A stretch of DNA of 64,000 nt, from the IMG/VR virus record IMGVR_UViG_3300045996_002572, positions 1 to 64,000 of that record; one strand, given 5' to 3'. Of the stretch, positions 1 to 8,387 are shown piece by piece. The notes below the pieces were generated by a model that did not search any database, had not been told where the DNA came from, and saw nothing but the letters and a program-made list of their open reading frames with translations. A program made the position numbers and the translations under genes. The DNA is from a virus. Position 1 is the stretch's first letter. The number at the start of each line of letters is the position of its first letter.

Positions 1-402
1 GACGCCGGAGTGCGGCCGGTGGTTCGGATTGGCGCCGATTACCTTGCGGGAGGCGCCCACGGCCCGGTCGAGCGATTTCGAGATGTCCAACGACTTCGGG
101 AACCCCTGCCCATGTACCCAGGCCACCCCGACCGAGTCCCTCAGTTCCCACCCGGCGTCCTCGATCGCGCACGCCAGCCGATGAAAGGTCCGCGTGCCCC
201 CGAAGGCGAGCATCGGCGCCCCTGGCTTGCAGGCCCGGAGCACCTCGCGCCACACGCCCTCAGGCGGCACCCCCTTGTCCCACCCGAGCCCCATGAAGCC
301 GAGACCGTAGGGGGGATCGGTCAGCACCGCGTCGAAGTGCCCGGCCGGCAGGGTCGGCAGCACGTGCTCGACCTTGCCTCGGTAGATCGTCGCTCGCTTC
401 AC
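1..402 (-). CDS. DNA adenine/cytosine-N4 methyltransferase, partial (3' end outside window)
   Basis: Transfers methyl groups to exocyclic amino groups of DNA bases, probably protecting phage DNA from host restriction. The visible 134 residues hold motif IV (TDPPYGLGF), followed by a G-W-D segment and a region typical of phage site-specific DNA methyltransferases (HLACAIEDAG-like helix, strand, then a GFPKS loop). The start is GTG at 402, overlapping the TGA of the upstream gene by four bases. The S-adenosylmethionine motif I should lie in the part beyond the window, as in beta-class order. Last gene of the leftward early operon that can be seen. Confidence 0.85.
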   Translation of the reverse strand, partial: MKRATIYRGKVEHVLPTLPAGHFDAVLTDPPYGLGFMGLGWDKGVPPEGVWREVLRACKPGAPMLAFGGTRTFHRLACAIEDAGWELRDSVGVAWVHGQGFPKSLDISKSLDRAVGASRKVIGANPNHRPHSGV

Positions 403-725
403 CGCTCCCCCTTCCGGCGGATCACCCGCTCGTGGGGCTCGGCGAGCAGCCGTCGCCACGCTTCCCGCAGCAGCAGCCAAGCCATCGCTCGGAGGCTCGG
501 GCGCGGAATGACGATCGGCCCATTCCAAGCCTCGCCGCCCGGCGCGGAGGCGGCGACCAGCAGAGATAAGTCAACCTCAGTGAGGATGTTGCCCGCGATG
601 CGCCTTCCGCAGTGGGGGCAGGAGAGCCAGAGATCGGTGGCGTCCAGTAGCGTGCCGTCAAGCCGGCAGCGGTACCGATCCCGGCCGGCCACAGTGAAGA
701 AGTCCCCGTAGCAGTCGCGGTTCAC
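399..725 (-). CDS. Small zinc-ribbon protein of unknown function
   Basis: 108 residues from a GTG start that overlaps the upstream TGA. One clear CPHCGRR knuckle (about residues 36-42) follows an isolated upstream Cys pair, suggesting one zinc site. The C-terminal half holds an amphipathic Leu/Ala/Arg helix. No family recognised. The tight overlaps on both sides show it is translated as part of the early operon. Confidence 0.7.
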   Translation of the reverse strand: MNRDCYGDFFTVAGRDRYRCRLDGTLLDATDLWLSCPHCGRRIAGNILTEVDLSLLVAASAPGGEAWNGPIVIPRPSLRAMAWLLLREAWRRLLAEPHERVIRRKGER

Positions 726-1000
726 CGTCCGCCCTCCCGCTCCAGATAGGCCAGAGCAGCGCCCGTCACCTCGGCCACTTCATCGATCGGCTTCCAGGCG
801 TAGACCTTACGGAGGTAGCCGTTGTCTCCCCACCACTGGAAGCCCGGCGGCATCTCGGGCCGGAACTGCCCTTCGGTTCGACGCGGAGTCATGACCGGGT
901 CGAACCGGCCTGAGGAAACGAGAGTCAGCCTGGGCTCGACGTAGGAGATCTGGTAAGGGCCGCTGACCTCCGGGAGCTCCGGCAGATAGGTCCAGCTCAT
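722..1000 (-). CDS. Small phage protein, weak DUF551-like signature
   Basis: 92 residues, ATG start overlapping the upstream TGA (ATGA). It is rich in aromatic residues and has a KVYAWKPI stretch near residue 66, resembling the Trp-x-Pro end of the short DUF551 proteins common in phage early regions. At least three other genes here (997, 8770, 9617) share this weak pattern, so they may be divergent paralogues. Function unknown. Confidence 0.65.
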   Translation of the reverse strand: MSWTYLPELPEVSGPYQISYVEPRLTLVSSGRFDPVMTPRRTEGQFRPEMPPGFQWWGDNGYLRKVYAWKPIDEVAEVTGAALAYLEREGGR

Positions 1001-1356
1001 GAGCGCTTCTCCAGGCAGGCCAGAGCCTCAGGGGTGAGAGGCGGAGGTGCCGAAAGCGGCTGCCAGGCGATGATGTCCAAGAGAACCGCGCGATGCCGAT
1101 CGTGCGAATAGCTCCACGGCCAGGCGTCGGCGGCTCTGAAGCGAGCTTCTGCGGTCTTCACGATGCCGCGCCAATGCGTGGCGATCCGGTAAGTGCCGTC
1201 CTCGCTGGGCAGCGCCTCGTGGCAGTAAACCCAGGGCCTCTCCGGCTCCAGAAGCTCCGCGATCACCTCGGCGCCTCGGTATCGGAGCTGGGCGGCGACC
1301 TCGGGGAACTCGGAAGCCAGGGCTTCGGCGATGCGGTGGGCACGGGGGTCCGTCAC
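997..1356 (-). CDS. Small phage protein, DUF551-like
   Basis: 119 residues from GTG at 1356, overlapping the upstream TGA. The N-terminal 30 residues look like one helix. The second half carries a WPWSY...IIAWQPL pattern; the AWQPL end is the DUF551-like element. Function unknown; probably a paralogue of the neighbour at 722. Confidence 0.65.
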   Translation of the reverse strand: MTDPRAHRIAEALASEFPEVAAQLRYRGAEVIAELLEPERPWVYCHEALPSEDGTYRIATHWRGIVKTAEARFRAADAWPWSYSHDRHRAVLLDIIAWQPLSAPPPLTPEALACLEKRS

Positions 1357-2183
1357 GCCGCCACGTCCTTCCGCAGGCCGGAGGTCGAGCGCGGGCGGGT
1401 CACCTTCTCAGGGAGCGGGAAGGGATCACCAGTTGCGGCACGGAGCGGCTGCGCGTCTCGGCGGTCGAGAAATCTCCGCAGCGCATAGGCGGCCCGGGCG
1501 AACAGATCCGGACGACCCGGCTTCCGGCGATTGTCTCGGTTGGAGATGAGCCAGTCCCGGAGCCGGAGCGCCGCCGAGTCATCCGGGGTGTGCTGGGGGA
1601 TCCCGGAGCAGAGGATGCCCAAAAACTGGCGGATGCGCTCTCGATCCTCGGTGTACCAGGCACGGGCGGCGGCGGCGAGCACCGGGGCCACGGTAACGCC
1701 CCGGATGTGGGAGCCGATCGAGTCGAGGACGAATGCGGCTGCCGGGCCGTGAAGTTCCGATGCCTCGCGCAGTTCCTCCTTGGTGTACCGCAGCCGGCCG
1801 TTCCCGCTTTGAACCTCCATCATCGCGAGCACTGCCACGTAGAGCGTCGAAACGGAGGAGCCGGAGGCGATCGCCAGCACGTCCGCCCCGGACCGCGGAC
1901 GGTGGTCGTCCATCACGAGCTGCGCGTCATCCGGCAGATCCCAGCTCGCCAGCATCGGGACCGGCTTCCCGGCCATGACGATGGCGGCGAGCCGGTGCTG
2001 ACCGTCCACGAGCTGCCCAGCCGAATTGAAGGCGATGCCCTGGTGAGTGAGGCGCCAGCGGTCTGCAATGATGTCCCGAGCCAGGCCGAGCACGCGTCGA
2101 CTCTCTAGGGTGCGGTTCGCCGCGCGGCTTTCGAGCCATGTCTTCGCCTGCTCGGGGGTCACGGTTACTTGCTGGGTTCGCAT
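1353..2183 (-). CDS. ParB/sulfiredoxin-fold phage protein
   Basis: 276 residues. The diagnostic stretch is GQLVDGQHRLAAIVMAG at about residues 56-72, the DGQHR core of ParB-like nuclease folds, placed N-terminally as usual for phage members. The remaining ~200 residues are helical, without catalytic motifs I recognise. Phage members of this superfamily often bind nucleotides or DNA; no partition partner (ParA) is present, so plasmid-style partition is unlikely. The ATG start lies 19 bases inside the upstream gene. Confidence 0.8.
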   Translation of the reverse strand: MRTQQVTVTPEQAKTWLESRAANRTLESRRVLGLARDIIADRWRLTHQGIAFNSAGQLVDGQHRLAAIVMAGKPVPMLASWDLPDDAQLVMDDHRPRSGADVLAIASGSSVSTLYVAVLAMMEVQSGNGRLRYTKEELREASELHGPAAAFVLDSIGSHIRGVTVAPVLAAAARAWYTEDRERIRQFLGILCSGIPQHTPDDSAALRLRDWLISNRDNRRKPGRPDLFARAAYALRRFLDRRDAQPLRAATGDPFPLPEKVTRPRSTSGLRKDVAA

Positions 2184-2806
2184 GCGAGAACCTCCGAAAT
2201 GAGCCCGGGGCGGTCGGCGGCGGGGATCGCCGCGAGCGCCTGGATTCGATGGATGTCAAGCGGCACCAGTTGCAGCACCTCGGCGAGAGGGGTGCCGAGG
2301 GCGAGGAACTGGAGAGCGAGGGCTTCGTCCTCGCTCAGGTGCCGACGCCCGGCCTTGGCCACCCGACGGAGGTAGGCTTGGCGAGGTGGGCTTTGGGCGA
2401 TGCGTGGGCCGCACCAGCCCAGGTGGTTGATCGGCTTACCGCAGCGGCACTCGACCGGCCGACCGAGAATCTCGGCGTAGGCTTCGGCGGTTCGCTTCGC
2501 AACACCGGCTGATCGCGCTGCGGCACGGATGGAGAGACCCTCGGCGAAGGCCGCACGCAAGGCGTCTTCTTTCTCAAGGGAAATCCGGTTGCCGCCGCGC
2601 CGCGGTTCCACGGTCCGCGTGGCGCCGCATCCTCGGCAGAGCACCCTCTGCGATCCGTGCCGATCCTTGCCGTAGCGGATCGCCCATCCCGAGCCGCAGT
2701 GGCCGCAGGTCAACCGCAGGGTCACGCCAGCCTCGATCTGCGCGAGGTTCTGGCGCAGTTCGGAGATCGTCAAGTAGACCGGCCGACCCTTTGGGATCTG
2801 GCTCAC
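2165..2806 (-). CDS. Zinc-ribbon / helix-turn-helix DNA-binding protein
   Basis: 213 residues from GTG at 2806; the frame stays open upstream but the GTGA overlap with the DUF1643 gene fixes this start. An N-terminal zinc ribbon (CGHCGSGW ... CRGCG, roughly residues 29-56) reads like the InsA/IS1-type ribbon. A helix-turn-helix follows (LSIRAAARSAGVAKRT), then a second Cys group (CRCGKPINHLGWCG). No transposase domain is present, so a sequence-specific regulator is more likely than a mobile element. Confidence 0.75.
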   Translation of the reverse strand: MSQIPKGRPVYLTISELRQNLAQIEAGVTLRLTCGHCGSGWAIRYGKDRHGSQRVLCRGCGATRTVEPRRGGNRISLEKEDALRAAFAEGLSIRAAARSAGVAKRTAEAYAEILGRPVECRCGKPINHLGWCGPRIAQSPPRQAYLRRVAKAGRRHLSEDEALALQFLALGTPLAEVLQLVPLDIHRIQALAAIPAADRPGLISEVLACEPSK

Positions 2807-3369
2807 CCTCCCACCTCCTCGGCTGGGTACGGCACCGGCGTCAAGCTGTAGGGCAGGTAGAGTGGGTGCGAGGGGGTGCCGTCGCCGTTCAGCTTCAGGG
2901 CGGAGAGAGGCTTGCCGGCGAGCAGGCGGCGGACCTTGGCGGCGCGGCTCCGGTAGTCGCCGTGCTGGCCCCACGCGCAGACGATGACCTCGCATCCACG
3001 GAGAGCGTCGACCAGCAATTCGTCGTTCAGCGGCCCGACAGGATCAGCGCTTTGGCGCAAGGCCTTGGGGTCGGTGCTCCGAAACGCGAACAGGTTGACG
3101 ACCACCAGGCCGCCATAACCCCACTCGCGGGCCCGGCGCTCGCAGCGCTCCACCGTGGGGTCGTTCTCCTGCTCGGTCGCCGTGCTCGGGTTGAGCATGA
3201 CGAAGCCGCAGAGGGGAAGGCGCGGATCCCAGGAAATCCAGAGCAGATACCGGTAGCGCTCGCAATGCGAGTAGGTGGCTCCGCGGCATGTGCCGTCGAG
3301 AGCCTGGTGCTGCCGGAAGGTCGCCCACGTGGCGCCAGCCGGCGGCTTGATGAGGTCCGGGACGCTCAC
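2803..3369 (-). CDS. DUF1643 family protein
   Basis: 188 residues, GTG start at 3369 overlapping the upstream TGA. It carries the DUF1643 signatures: LLWISWDP, FVMLNPSTA, then NDPTVERCERRA, a VNLFAFRSTDP strand-loop, VCAWGQHG, and a C-terminal NGDGTPSHPLYLP. DUF1643 proteins are common on phages and in accessory islands; their biochemical role is not established. A longer in-frame extension upstream is composition-biased and rejected. Confidence 0.85.
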   Translation of the reverse strand: MSVPDLIKPPAGATWATFRQHQALDGTCRGATYSHCERYRYLLWISWDPRLPLCGFVMLNPSTATEQENDPTVERCERRAREWGYGGLVVVNLFAFRSTDPKALRQSADPVGPLNDELLVDALRGCEVIVCAWGQHGDYRSRAAKVRRLLAGKPLSALKLNGDGTPSHPLYLPYSLTPVPYPAEEVGG

Positions 3370-3671
3370 CCTCCCACCTCCTGCCGGGGCTCCGGCTTTG
3401 CGTACCCCACCTCCATGGCCGAGAGCGCGGCCGGGGACAGCCCCCGCGTTCGGGCCTCGGCTCCCAGCGAGACGCCACGCTCTTCTCGGTCGTCCCGCAT
3501 TCGCCGGCCGATCTCGCGCCAGCCCTGGAACTCGGCCCACCGCTCCTCCGAGGTCTCCTTCGCACCTCCGCAGGCATAGCAGTCCCGCCACTCCGGGCCT
3601 CCGCTGCCGTCGGTGCGCTGCACCAGGGCGAAGCCTCCGCCGTTGCCGTTGCAGGCCGGGCAGATCATCAA
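3366..3671 (-). CDS. Zinc-knuckle plus XRE helix-turn-helix fusion protein
   Basis: 101 residues. An N-terminal half DnaJ-type zinc finger (CPACNGNGG ... CYACGGAK, residues 4-37) is joined to a short XRE-like domain (IGRRMRDDREERGVSLGAEA ... LSPAALSAMEVG). It may be a small transcription regulator whose DNA binding is tuned by a metal site. Its C-terminal EVGG codons contain the ribosome-binding sequence for the next gene. Confidence 0.7.
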   Translation of the reverse strand: MMICPACNGNGGGFALVQRTDGSGGPEWRDCYACGGAKETSEERWAEFQGWREIGRRMRDDREERGVSLGAEARTRGLSPAALSAMEVGYAKPEPRQEVGG

Positions 3672-4075
3672 TCACCCTCCTGCCGGGGCTCGGTTCCTGG
3701 AGCAGGAGGGAGGTCGTACCAGAAGTCCACCTTCGACTCTGGCACCCATTCCCCGCACAGCTCGCAACTCCAAGCGCCCTCGTCGTCGCCAAGCTCGACG
3801 TCGGCACCCTCGGCGTCTACAGCGTCGAAGTACTGCCCGAAGCACACGCCGTGATCCGAGCAGGCCGAGGTCTCATCCTTGCGGTGGAACGGGACGGTGC
3901 GGGAGTCCGGAAGGACACCTTTGGAGGTGGGGATCCAGAGGGGGCCACTCTCCTCGGGGACATTCCGCTGGACGAACCACCAGAGGCGAGTTGCCAGAAG
4001 GTAGGCGATCATGGCAGCAGTGGCGGCAATCGCCACCGCAGCGCCAACGATCAGGATGGCCTCCCGTGTTTCCAT
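3668..4075 (-). CDS. Membrane-anchored Cys-rich protein
   Basis: 135 residues with one N-terminal transmembrane helix (about residues 5-30, Ala/Ile rich) and a soluble tail bearing four cysteines (CSDHGVC and CELCGEW) that could bind zinc or form disulfides. ATG at 4075 shares a base with the upstream TGA (TGATG). Unknown function; topology suggests an inner-membrane protein of the early phase. Confidence 0.6.
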   Translation of the reverse strand: METREAILIVGAAVAIAATAAMIAYLLATRLWWFVQRNVPEESGPLWIPTSKGVLPDSRTVPFHRKDETSACSDHGVCFGQYFDAVDAEGADVELGDDEGAWSCELCGEWVPESKVDFWYDLPPAPGTEPRQEGD

Positions 4076-4794
4076 CACGCCACCCCCTTGGTCTGCTGAG
4101 GGGTCCAGGTGTCGGGCTCTCCGGAGTAGTGAGCGAGAGCCCAATCGCGCTGGTACCTCGACATCGCCGCGTGCCACTGCCGGACGGAGCCGAGGTGGGA
4201 GCGAATAGCGGCGGAGTGCGTCCCCTCGGCGTACTTGCCTCGGCCGGCGAGCGCCATGTACTCCCGCGCCTCTCTCGACGCGATCACCCGGGGGATGTAG
4301 AGCCAGGCGGGCTCCAGCCAGGTCGCCAGCTTGTCGGCGTAGCAGAGCCGCGAGGGGGTCGCGCCGCACTGTTTGGCGAGGTAGCGGGAGTGCCAGAGGG
4401 TGAGGTCGTGCCACCGCAATCCAAGGCCCTTGCCGACCAGCGGGGGCTGGCGCTCTCTGGTCGCCAGATACACGATGTGCGCGCCCCAAGCTGGATGCCG
4501 CTCCCCCTCCTCCCCGTCCATGTTCGGACAACCCCAGTAGCCGAGGTCGTGGACGAAGAAGGCGAGCCAGAGCCGCCAGTCCCGAAGCGAGGTCGTCACC
4601 CCGGAAGCGGGGCAGGTGACCAGCCCGAAGCCCCAGAGCTTCCACCACCCGGCCGCCACGAACCAGGGATGGATGAACCAGCAGTGAGCCCCGTAGAGCA
4701 CGGAGCGGGTGCCGACCGGCTGGCGGACCGCCCAGCCGATGAAGAGGGCGAGCGGGATGCCGGCCCAGAGGGCGAGGTCGAAGACGAGGCTCAA
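4075..4794 (-). CDS. Membrane-associated protein with divergent HD-like motif
   Basis: 239 residues, apparently from a TTG start at 4794 that overlaps the upstream stop. An N-terminal hydrophobic helix is followed by FFVHDLGYWG (about residue 80), a conserved E-x-HP-x2-GA segment, and a later HSRYLAKQCG...YADKLA block. The spaced HD and terminal Asp recall HD-family metal phosphohydrolases, but this is inference from motif order alone; similar uncharacterised proteins occur in proteobacterial phages. Confidence 0.65.
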   Translation of the reverse strand: MSLVFDLALWAGIPLALFIGWAVRQPVGTRSVLYGAHCWFIHPWFVAAGWWKLWGFGLVTCPASGVTTSLRDWRLWLAFFVHDLGYWGCPNMDGEEGERHPAWGAHIVYLATRERQPPLVGKGLGLRWHDLTLWHSRYLAKQCGATPSRLCYADKLATWLEPAWLYIPRVIASREAREYMALAGRGKYAEGTHSAAIRSHLGSVRQWHAAMSRYQRDWALAHYSGEPDTWTPQQTKGVA

Positions 4795-5285
4795 GACGCC
4801 ACCTCCGCCGACGTCCCAGCGTTCGCCCGCATCAACCCGAACAGGTGCCGGGCCACCTTGGCCGCCGAGGCGTCGGAAAGCTCCAGCCCTTGAGGCTCCG
4901 GGAGCACCGGCCCCTCTACGGGCTCAGGCTGCTCCGCGAAGAGGATGCGGGCTTGCGGGCCGAGGGCTTGGAGCGCAGGCTGCGGAGCCGGTTGAACCTC
5001 CCCGCACACGCAGGCTTCCCCGAGGACGGGGGCGTGCTTGATCTCCGCGCACCTCGCCTTGAGCCGCGAGACTCGGAACGCCTTCACCCCGTGCCGGTGC
5101 CGGGCCTTGGCGACGATTTCGCCCGTCAGGAGTCGAACCCCGGCCGCTCGACCCGCCACCTCCCGGAGCTTCGACGCCACCTCCTCGTCCCGAGCCTTGG
5201 AAGGCGGTAGGCCTGGAGCGTAGAAGCTCGCGATCGCCCCCGGGAACGCCTGCTCCAAGCGGTCCATGAACTCCTTGCCCGTCAT
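4791..5285 (-). CDS. Hypothetical early protein
   Basis: 164 residues. N-terminal helix-rich domain with a basic stretch (KARHRHGVKAFRVSRLKARC), a Pro/Glu-rich linker (residues ~95-135), and a short C-terminal helix (ASAAKVARHLFGLM). The basic helix could contact nucleic acid, but no family is recognised. Four-base overlap with the downstream gene. Confidence 0.6.
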   Translation of the reverse strand: MTGKEFMDRLEQAFPGAIASFYAPGLPPSKARDEEVASKLREVAGRAAGVRLLTGEIVAKARHRHGVKAFRVSRLKARCAEIKHAPVLGEACVCGEVQPAPQPALQALGPQARILFAEQPEPVEGPVLPEPQGLELSDASAAKVARHLFGLMRANAGTSAEVAS

Positions 5286-5288
5286 GTT

Positions 5289-6386
5289 CTACCTCCCCTC
5301 CGCCACGGGGGCGGGGAACTCGTCATGGGTGCGGCCGTCGAGCAGGCGTCCGGCTGCTTTCTTCCCGACGGGCCGAACCATTTCGCAGTCCTTCGTCTCC
5401 TCGCTGCGCGGCTGGTTGGGGCCGGCGACAGCTCCCGCGGCCGAGACGTAGACCCAGGGCTTCCTGGGCGCCAAGACCGGGGCCCACGCTCCCCACTGCT
5501 TAAAGTGGAAGGCCACCCCGGCCGCAGCGCATTGGTCACGAACCGAGCGCGCCCACTCCGAGTGCATCGGCCGAGCGCCGGGGCCGGACTCTCCGCCGAC
5601 GATCACCCAGTCGAGCCCGCCTTCGTTGCCGATCCAGTGGCCGAAAGACGCCTCCGTGTCGCACTCGACACACCAGGGCTGCGCTTCGCCACCTTCGACC
5701 ACGTGCTCGCCGCCGTGGTACTCGCACAGCGGCGGGTCTAAGTCGATCGGTCCCAGGAGCGGCTCTGCCGAGATGAACCTCACCGCCGCCGGCGTCGCGA
5801 GCAGGTGCGGGATCCGCTCGTCTGCGGTCTTCTGGTCTTCGACGGAGACGCCGAGCCAGACGTTCGGGAGGGGCCACCTCGGATGAGCCTGCACCACCCC
5901 GAGCCGCTCAGCTTGGCCGATCTTGCCGGCCTTCATGAGAAGGGCGTAGGCCGGACGACGGGCAGCGTCCCATTTGTCGTTGAAGCCATCGGCGAACCAC
6001 GCGAAGAACTCCGGCAGCCGTGCCGCCCGCTTCGTCAGGATCTGAAAGGTGTGCTGCGGGCAGGCCGCCATCACCCCGAACACCGCAGCGATCTGCTCGA
6101 ACGGCAAGCTCTCGTGGAACAGGTCGCTCATGGAGTTGACGAAAATCCGCTGCGGCTTACGCCACCGGAGCGGGTCAGCCAGGTGCTCGGGGACGAGCCG
6201 CACCTTCCCCGTCCAGCGCGGACCCTTGGGCCCGATCTCCGCCAGCCCCTCGTAGGGCATTCCCGGACCGGAGAATCGCGCTGCGACACGTTCGGCGTAG
6301 CACCGCGTACAGCCCTCGCTCACCCTAGAGCAGCCCCGTACCGGGTTCCAGGTCTTGTCGGTCCACTCGATACTCGTGTCGCCCAT
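5289..6386 (-). CDS. Phage Gp37/Gp68 family protein (DUF5131)
   Basis: 365 residues, standard size for the family. It starts with the hallmark IEWTDKTWNPVRGCSRVSEG and a C-x7-C-x2-CYAE cluster at about residues 19-31, a radical-SAM-like iron-sulfur arrangement. Other conserved blocks: IFVNSMSDLFH, FQILTKRAARL, WLGVSVEDQ, RFISAEPLLGP, WVIVGGESGPGARP and HFKQWGAW. The family is widespread on phages; its substrate is unknown. Three bases separate it from the next gene downstream and one from the gene upstream. Confidence 0.92.
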   Translation of the reverse strand: MGDTSIEWTDKTWNPVRGCSRVSEGCTRCYAERVAARFSGPGMPYEGLAEIGPKGPRWTGKVRLVPEHLADPLRWRKPQRIFVNSMSDLFHESLPFEQIAAVFGVMAACPQHTFQILTKRAARLPEFFAWFADGFNDKWDAARRPAYALLMKAGKIGQAERLGVVQAHPRWPLPNVWLGVSVEDQKTADERIPHLLATPAAVRFISAEPLLGPIDLDPPLCEYHGGEHVVEGGEAQPWCVECDTEASFGHWIGNEGGLDWVIVGGESGPGARPMHSEWARSVRDQCAAAGVAFHFKQWGAWAPVLAPRKPWVYVSAAGAVAGPNQPRSEETKDCEMVRPVGKKAAGRLLDGRTHDEFPAPVAEGR

Positions 6387-6617
6387 CTATCTACCCTCTC
6401 TCCGCGCCAACTCCTCGCGGGCCATGGCGCTCATGCGTTCGCCGCGCCGAATTCGTCGCTCCAACTGCTCGACCGTAAGCCCCCGCAGCTCCCACCGAGC
6501 GACCTGGATGCGCTGGCAGAGGACGCAGTAGCGGACGGTCTTGGCCTTGTAGAAGAGGTCGGGGCTGTGCTCTTCCTTGAGGCCGCACGCCGAACAGGTG
6601 CGGAGCTTGTCGCCCAT
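6387..6617 (-). CDS. Small zinc-ribbon protein
   Basis: 76 residues. CSACG (residues 8-12) and CVLCQ (31-35) form a single four-Cys site, followed by a basic helical tail. It may act as an RNA/DNA-binding or anti-host microprotein. Start ATG at 6617 shares its first base with the upstream stop. Confidence 0.65.
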   Translation of the reverse strand: MGDKLRTCSACGLKEEHSPDLFYKAKTVRYCVLCQRIQVARWELRGLTVEQLERRIRRGERMSAMAREELARREGR

Positions 6618-6886
6618 CAGCGGCTCTCCCCTGTGCAGATCTGCTTTCCGTTGCGGTCCAGGCGGGGCACGGGAGGACCGAACAGGCCGGAGAGCCAGTG
6701 GCAGCCGGTGCCGTGATCGATGTGGAGCTGGAGCCCGGAGCGCTCGCGCCAGCTTCGGTCAGTGGCGTCAATCGGCCGCCTTGCTCCTACCGTATGAGCC
6801 AACAGGAGCACGACCACTTTCACGGCGACGAGGGTGATGACCACGGCCAAAAGCATCAGCCCGAGATCTCTCACGAGCGACTTCAT
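6617..6886 (-). CDS. Single-pass membrane protein, DUF6440-like
   Basis: 89 residues: an N-terminal transmembrane helix (residues ~8-32, Leu/Val rich) and a soluble domain with IDHGTGCHWL and a terminal PRLDRNGKQIC. The D-x-x-TGC-x-Y/W-L plus D-x-NGK pattern matches short DUF6440-type phage proteins. Function unknown. Confidence 0.65.
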   Translation of the reverse strand: MKSLVRDLGLMLLAVVITLVAVKVVVLLLAHTVGARRPIDATDRSWRERSGLQLHIDHGTGCHWLSGLFGPPVPRLDRNGKQICTGESR

Positions 6887-7245
6887 CAGCGCTCCTCCTC
6901 TTGCGGCTGGAGGGCCGCGTTATCGGTTGCAGGGGTTGAGAGGCAAAGCATCCGCAAGTCGGCGAACTGGCGTCGCATCCATTCGCCCCTCGGCTGTCCC
7001 TCCTCCCATTCCTGGATGGCGGCAGTCAATCGCAGGAGTGCTGCGTCGATCGCGAACGCCTGCAACTGGCCGAGGGTCCGGAGCTTCAACTGCCGGAGGC
7101 GGCGCCCCACTACGGCCTGGTCGAGTTCCCTGAGAGCCTCACGGAACGCCACGAGATCGGCTTCTGTGGCGCCGGCCTGGACGGCCCGCTTCATCGCCTC
7201 ATTCAGCTCGCTCACGATCATGGTTCGCGAGATCTCGCAGGCCAT
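6886..7245 (-). CDS. Hypothetical helical protein
   Basis: 119 residues, predicted all-alpha with an alternating Leu/Arg pattern through the middle (residues 40-75), compatible with a coiled coil or helical bundle. No family recognised. One-base overlap with the neighbour upstream of 6886. Confidence 0.6.
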   Translation of the reverse strand: MACEISRTMIVSELNEAMKRAVQAGATEADLVAFREALRELDQAVVGRRLRQLKLRTLGQLQAFAIDAALLRLTAAIQEWEEGQPRGEWMRRQFADLRMLCLSTPATDNAALQPQEEER

Positions 7246-7563
7246 CTACCTCTCCTCCCCGAGACGGGCGAGGTGGGCGAGGACGTCAGCGTTGGTGCGC
7301 GGCGCGTCGATCTCGGCCATCTCGGAGGAAGGCATGGCCAGCACCCGCAGCACCGTTGACGGCAGACGGAAGGCCCGCTCCACCGCAGCCTGGAGAGTGG
7401 GCCCCGGCTTCCGGCTTCCATCCTCGACCCGCTTCAGGTGGGAGTCTGAGATCCCGCAGCGTTCGGCAAAGGCGGCGACCGTGAGCCCGGTGGCGCCGCG
7501 AACGATCCGGAGGGCGCGAGCATCTGCGGAGAAAGGCTTGGAGTTGCGGGGGTGGTTCGCCAT
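7246..7563 (-). CDS. XRE-family helix-turn-helix regulator
   Basis: 105 residues. The HTH is RIVRGATGLTVAAFAERCG followed by ISDSHLKRVEDGSRKPG (about residues 18-55), the standard XRE layout; a short C-terminal helix may dimerise. Placed mid-operon, it could dampen early transcription or act on a later promoter. Abuts the gene at 7563 without a gap. Confidence 0.8.
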   Translation of the reverse strand: MANHPRNSKPFSADARALRIVRGATGLTVAAFAERCGISDSHLKRVEDGSRKPGPTLQAAVERAFRLPSTVLRVLAMPSSEMAEIDAPRTNADVLAHLARLGEER

Positions 7564-8387
7564 CAGCCCTCCTCGCTTTCGGCCGAGATCCAGGGCTCGT
7601 CGCTGTTGTCCTCGGCGTCCGTCCTCGCGAGGTCTTCAGGCGGAATAGCTAGCGATGGATGCGGGTCCGGTCGGCCCTCGATAGAAGCTCGGAGGCAGTC
7701 GAGCCAGGGGGCCAGCTTGTCTGGTTGCGTTCCGTAGGTGTCGTAGGCGGAGCCGAAGTCGAGGACCGCGCCGGCAATGCGCTTGTAGTCGGGGCCGGGT
7801 TGGGCGGCCAGGGCCCGCCCGTACGCCACCTGTTCCGGCGTCAAGACAAGGGCTTGCGCCTCTTCCTTGGTTCCGAGATGCCAGCCCTCCCCGGAGAGAG
7901 CGATGGGCTCGCGCACCTCGTGACACGCGGGGCAGGTTCGGTCCGAGTCGTGGCCGCTCCAGTTGCAGGTGGCGATTGAGCAACCGAATAGCGTTTTCAC
8001 GGCGACCGGTTTCCGGGGGACCGGCAGCGCGTCCTCTGCCCGGAGGGTGAGGTAGGCGACAACTCGACCACTGAACTCGTCGTCAACGAAGATGTTTCGC
8101 TCGTCCCGCCCCTGCACGTAGCGGACGAACCGCTTGCCGGAGTAGTTCTCGACAAGGCAAGCGAGACCCTCGCGCTGCTCAAGAAAAACCTGATCTCGCG
8201 GCATCGCTTCTTGCCAGCTCACGAGCGGCGGCAACTTCCCGCCCGTCACCTCCCGGTCTAAGGCGAGGAGGGCGGCGCGGAAGGCTGCGAGGTTCTCGGG
8301 AGACGGCTGCTCGTACGCCAGGAAGGTGGCGTTGGCGAGCTTGTTCCAGGTGGCGTGCGTCCAGCTCGGCTTGGGAATCTCCATCAC
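7563..8387 (-). CDS. Hypothetical early protein with zinc-knuckle
   Basis: 274 residues. N-terminal helical region, then a beta-rich part (FVRYVQGRDERNIFVDDE) and a Cys/His cluster (CSIATCNWSGHDSDRTCPAC) at about residues 132-151 that would make one zinc site. The acidic C-terminal tail is low complexity. No known family. Confidence 0.65.
   Translation of the reverse strand: MMEIPKPSWTHATWNKLANATFLAYEQPSPENLAAFRAALLALDREVTGGKLPPLVSWQEAMPRDQVFLEQREGLACLVENYSGKRFVRYVQGRDERNIFVDDEFSGRVVAYLTLRAEDALPVPRKPVAVKTLFGCSIATCNWSGHDSDRTCPACHEVREPIALSGEGWHLGTKEEAQALVLTPEQVAYGRALAAQPGPDYKRIAGAVLDFGSAYDTYGTQPDKLAPWLDCLRASIEGRPDPHPSLAIPPEDLARTDAEDNSDEPWISAESEEG

Noticed and set aside
2165-2806. IS1-type transposase fragment
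   Set aside because: Only the zinc ribbon and HTH resemble InsA; there is no transposase domain, inverted repeat or target duplication.
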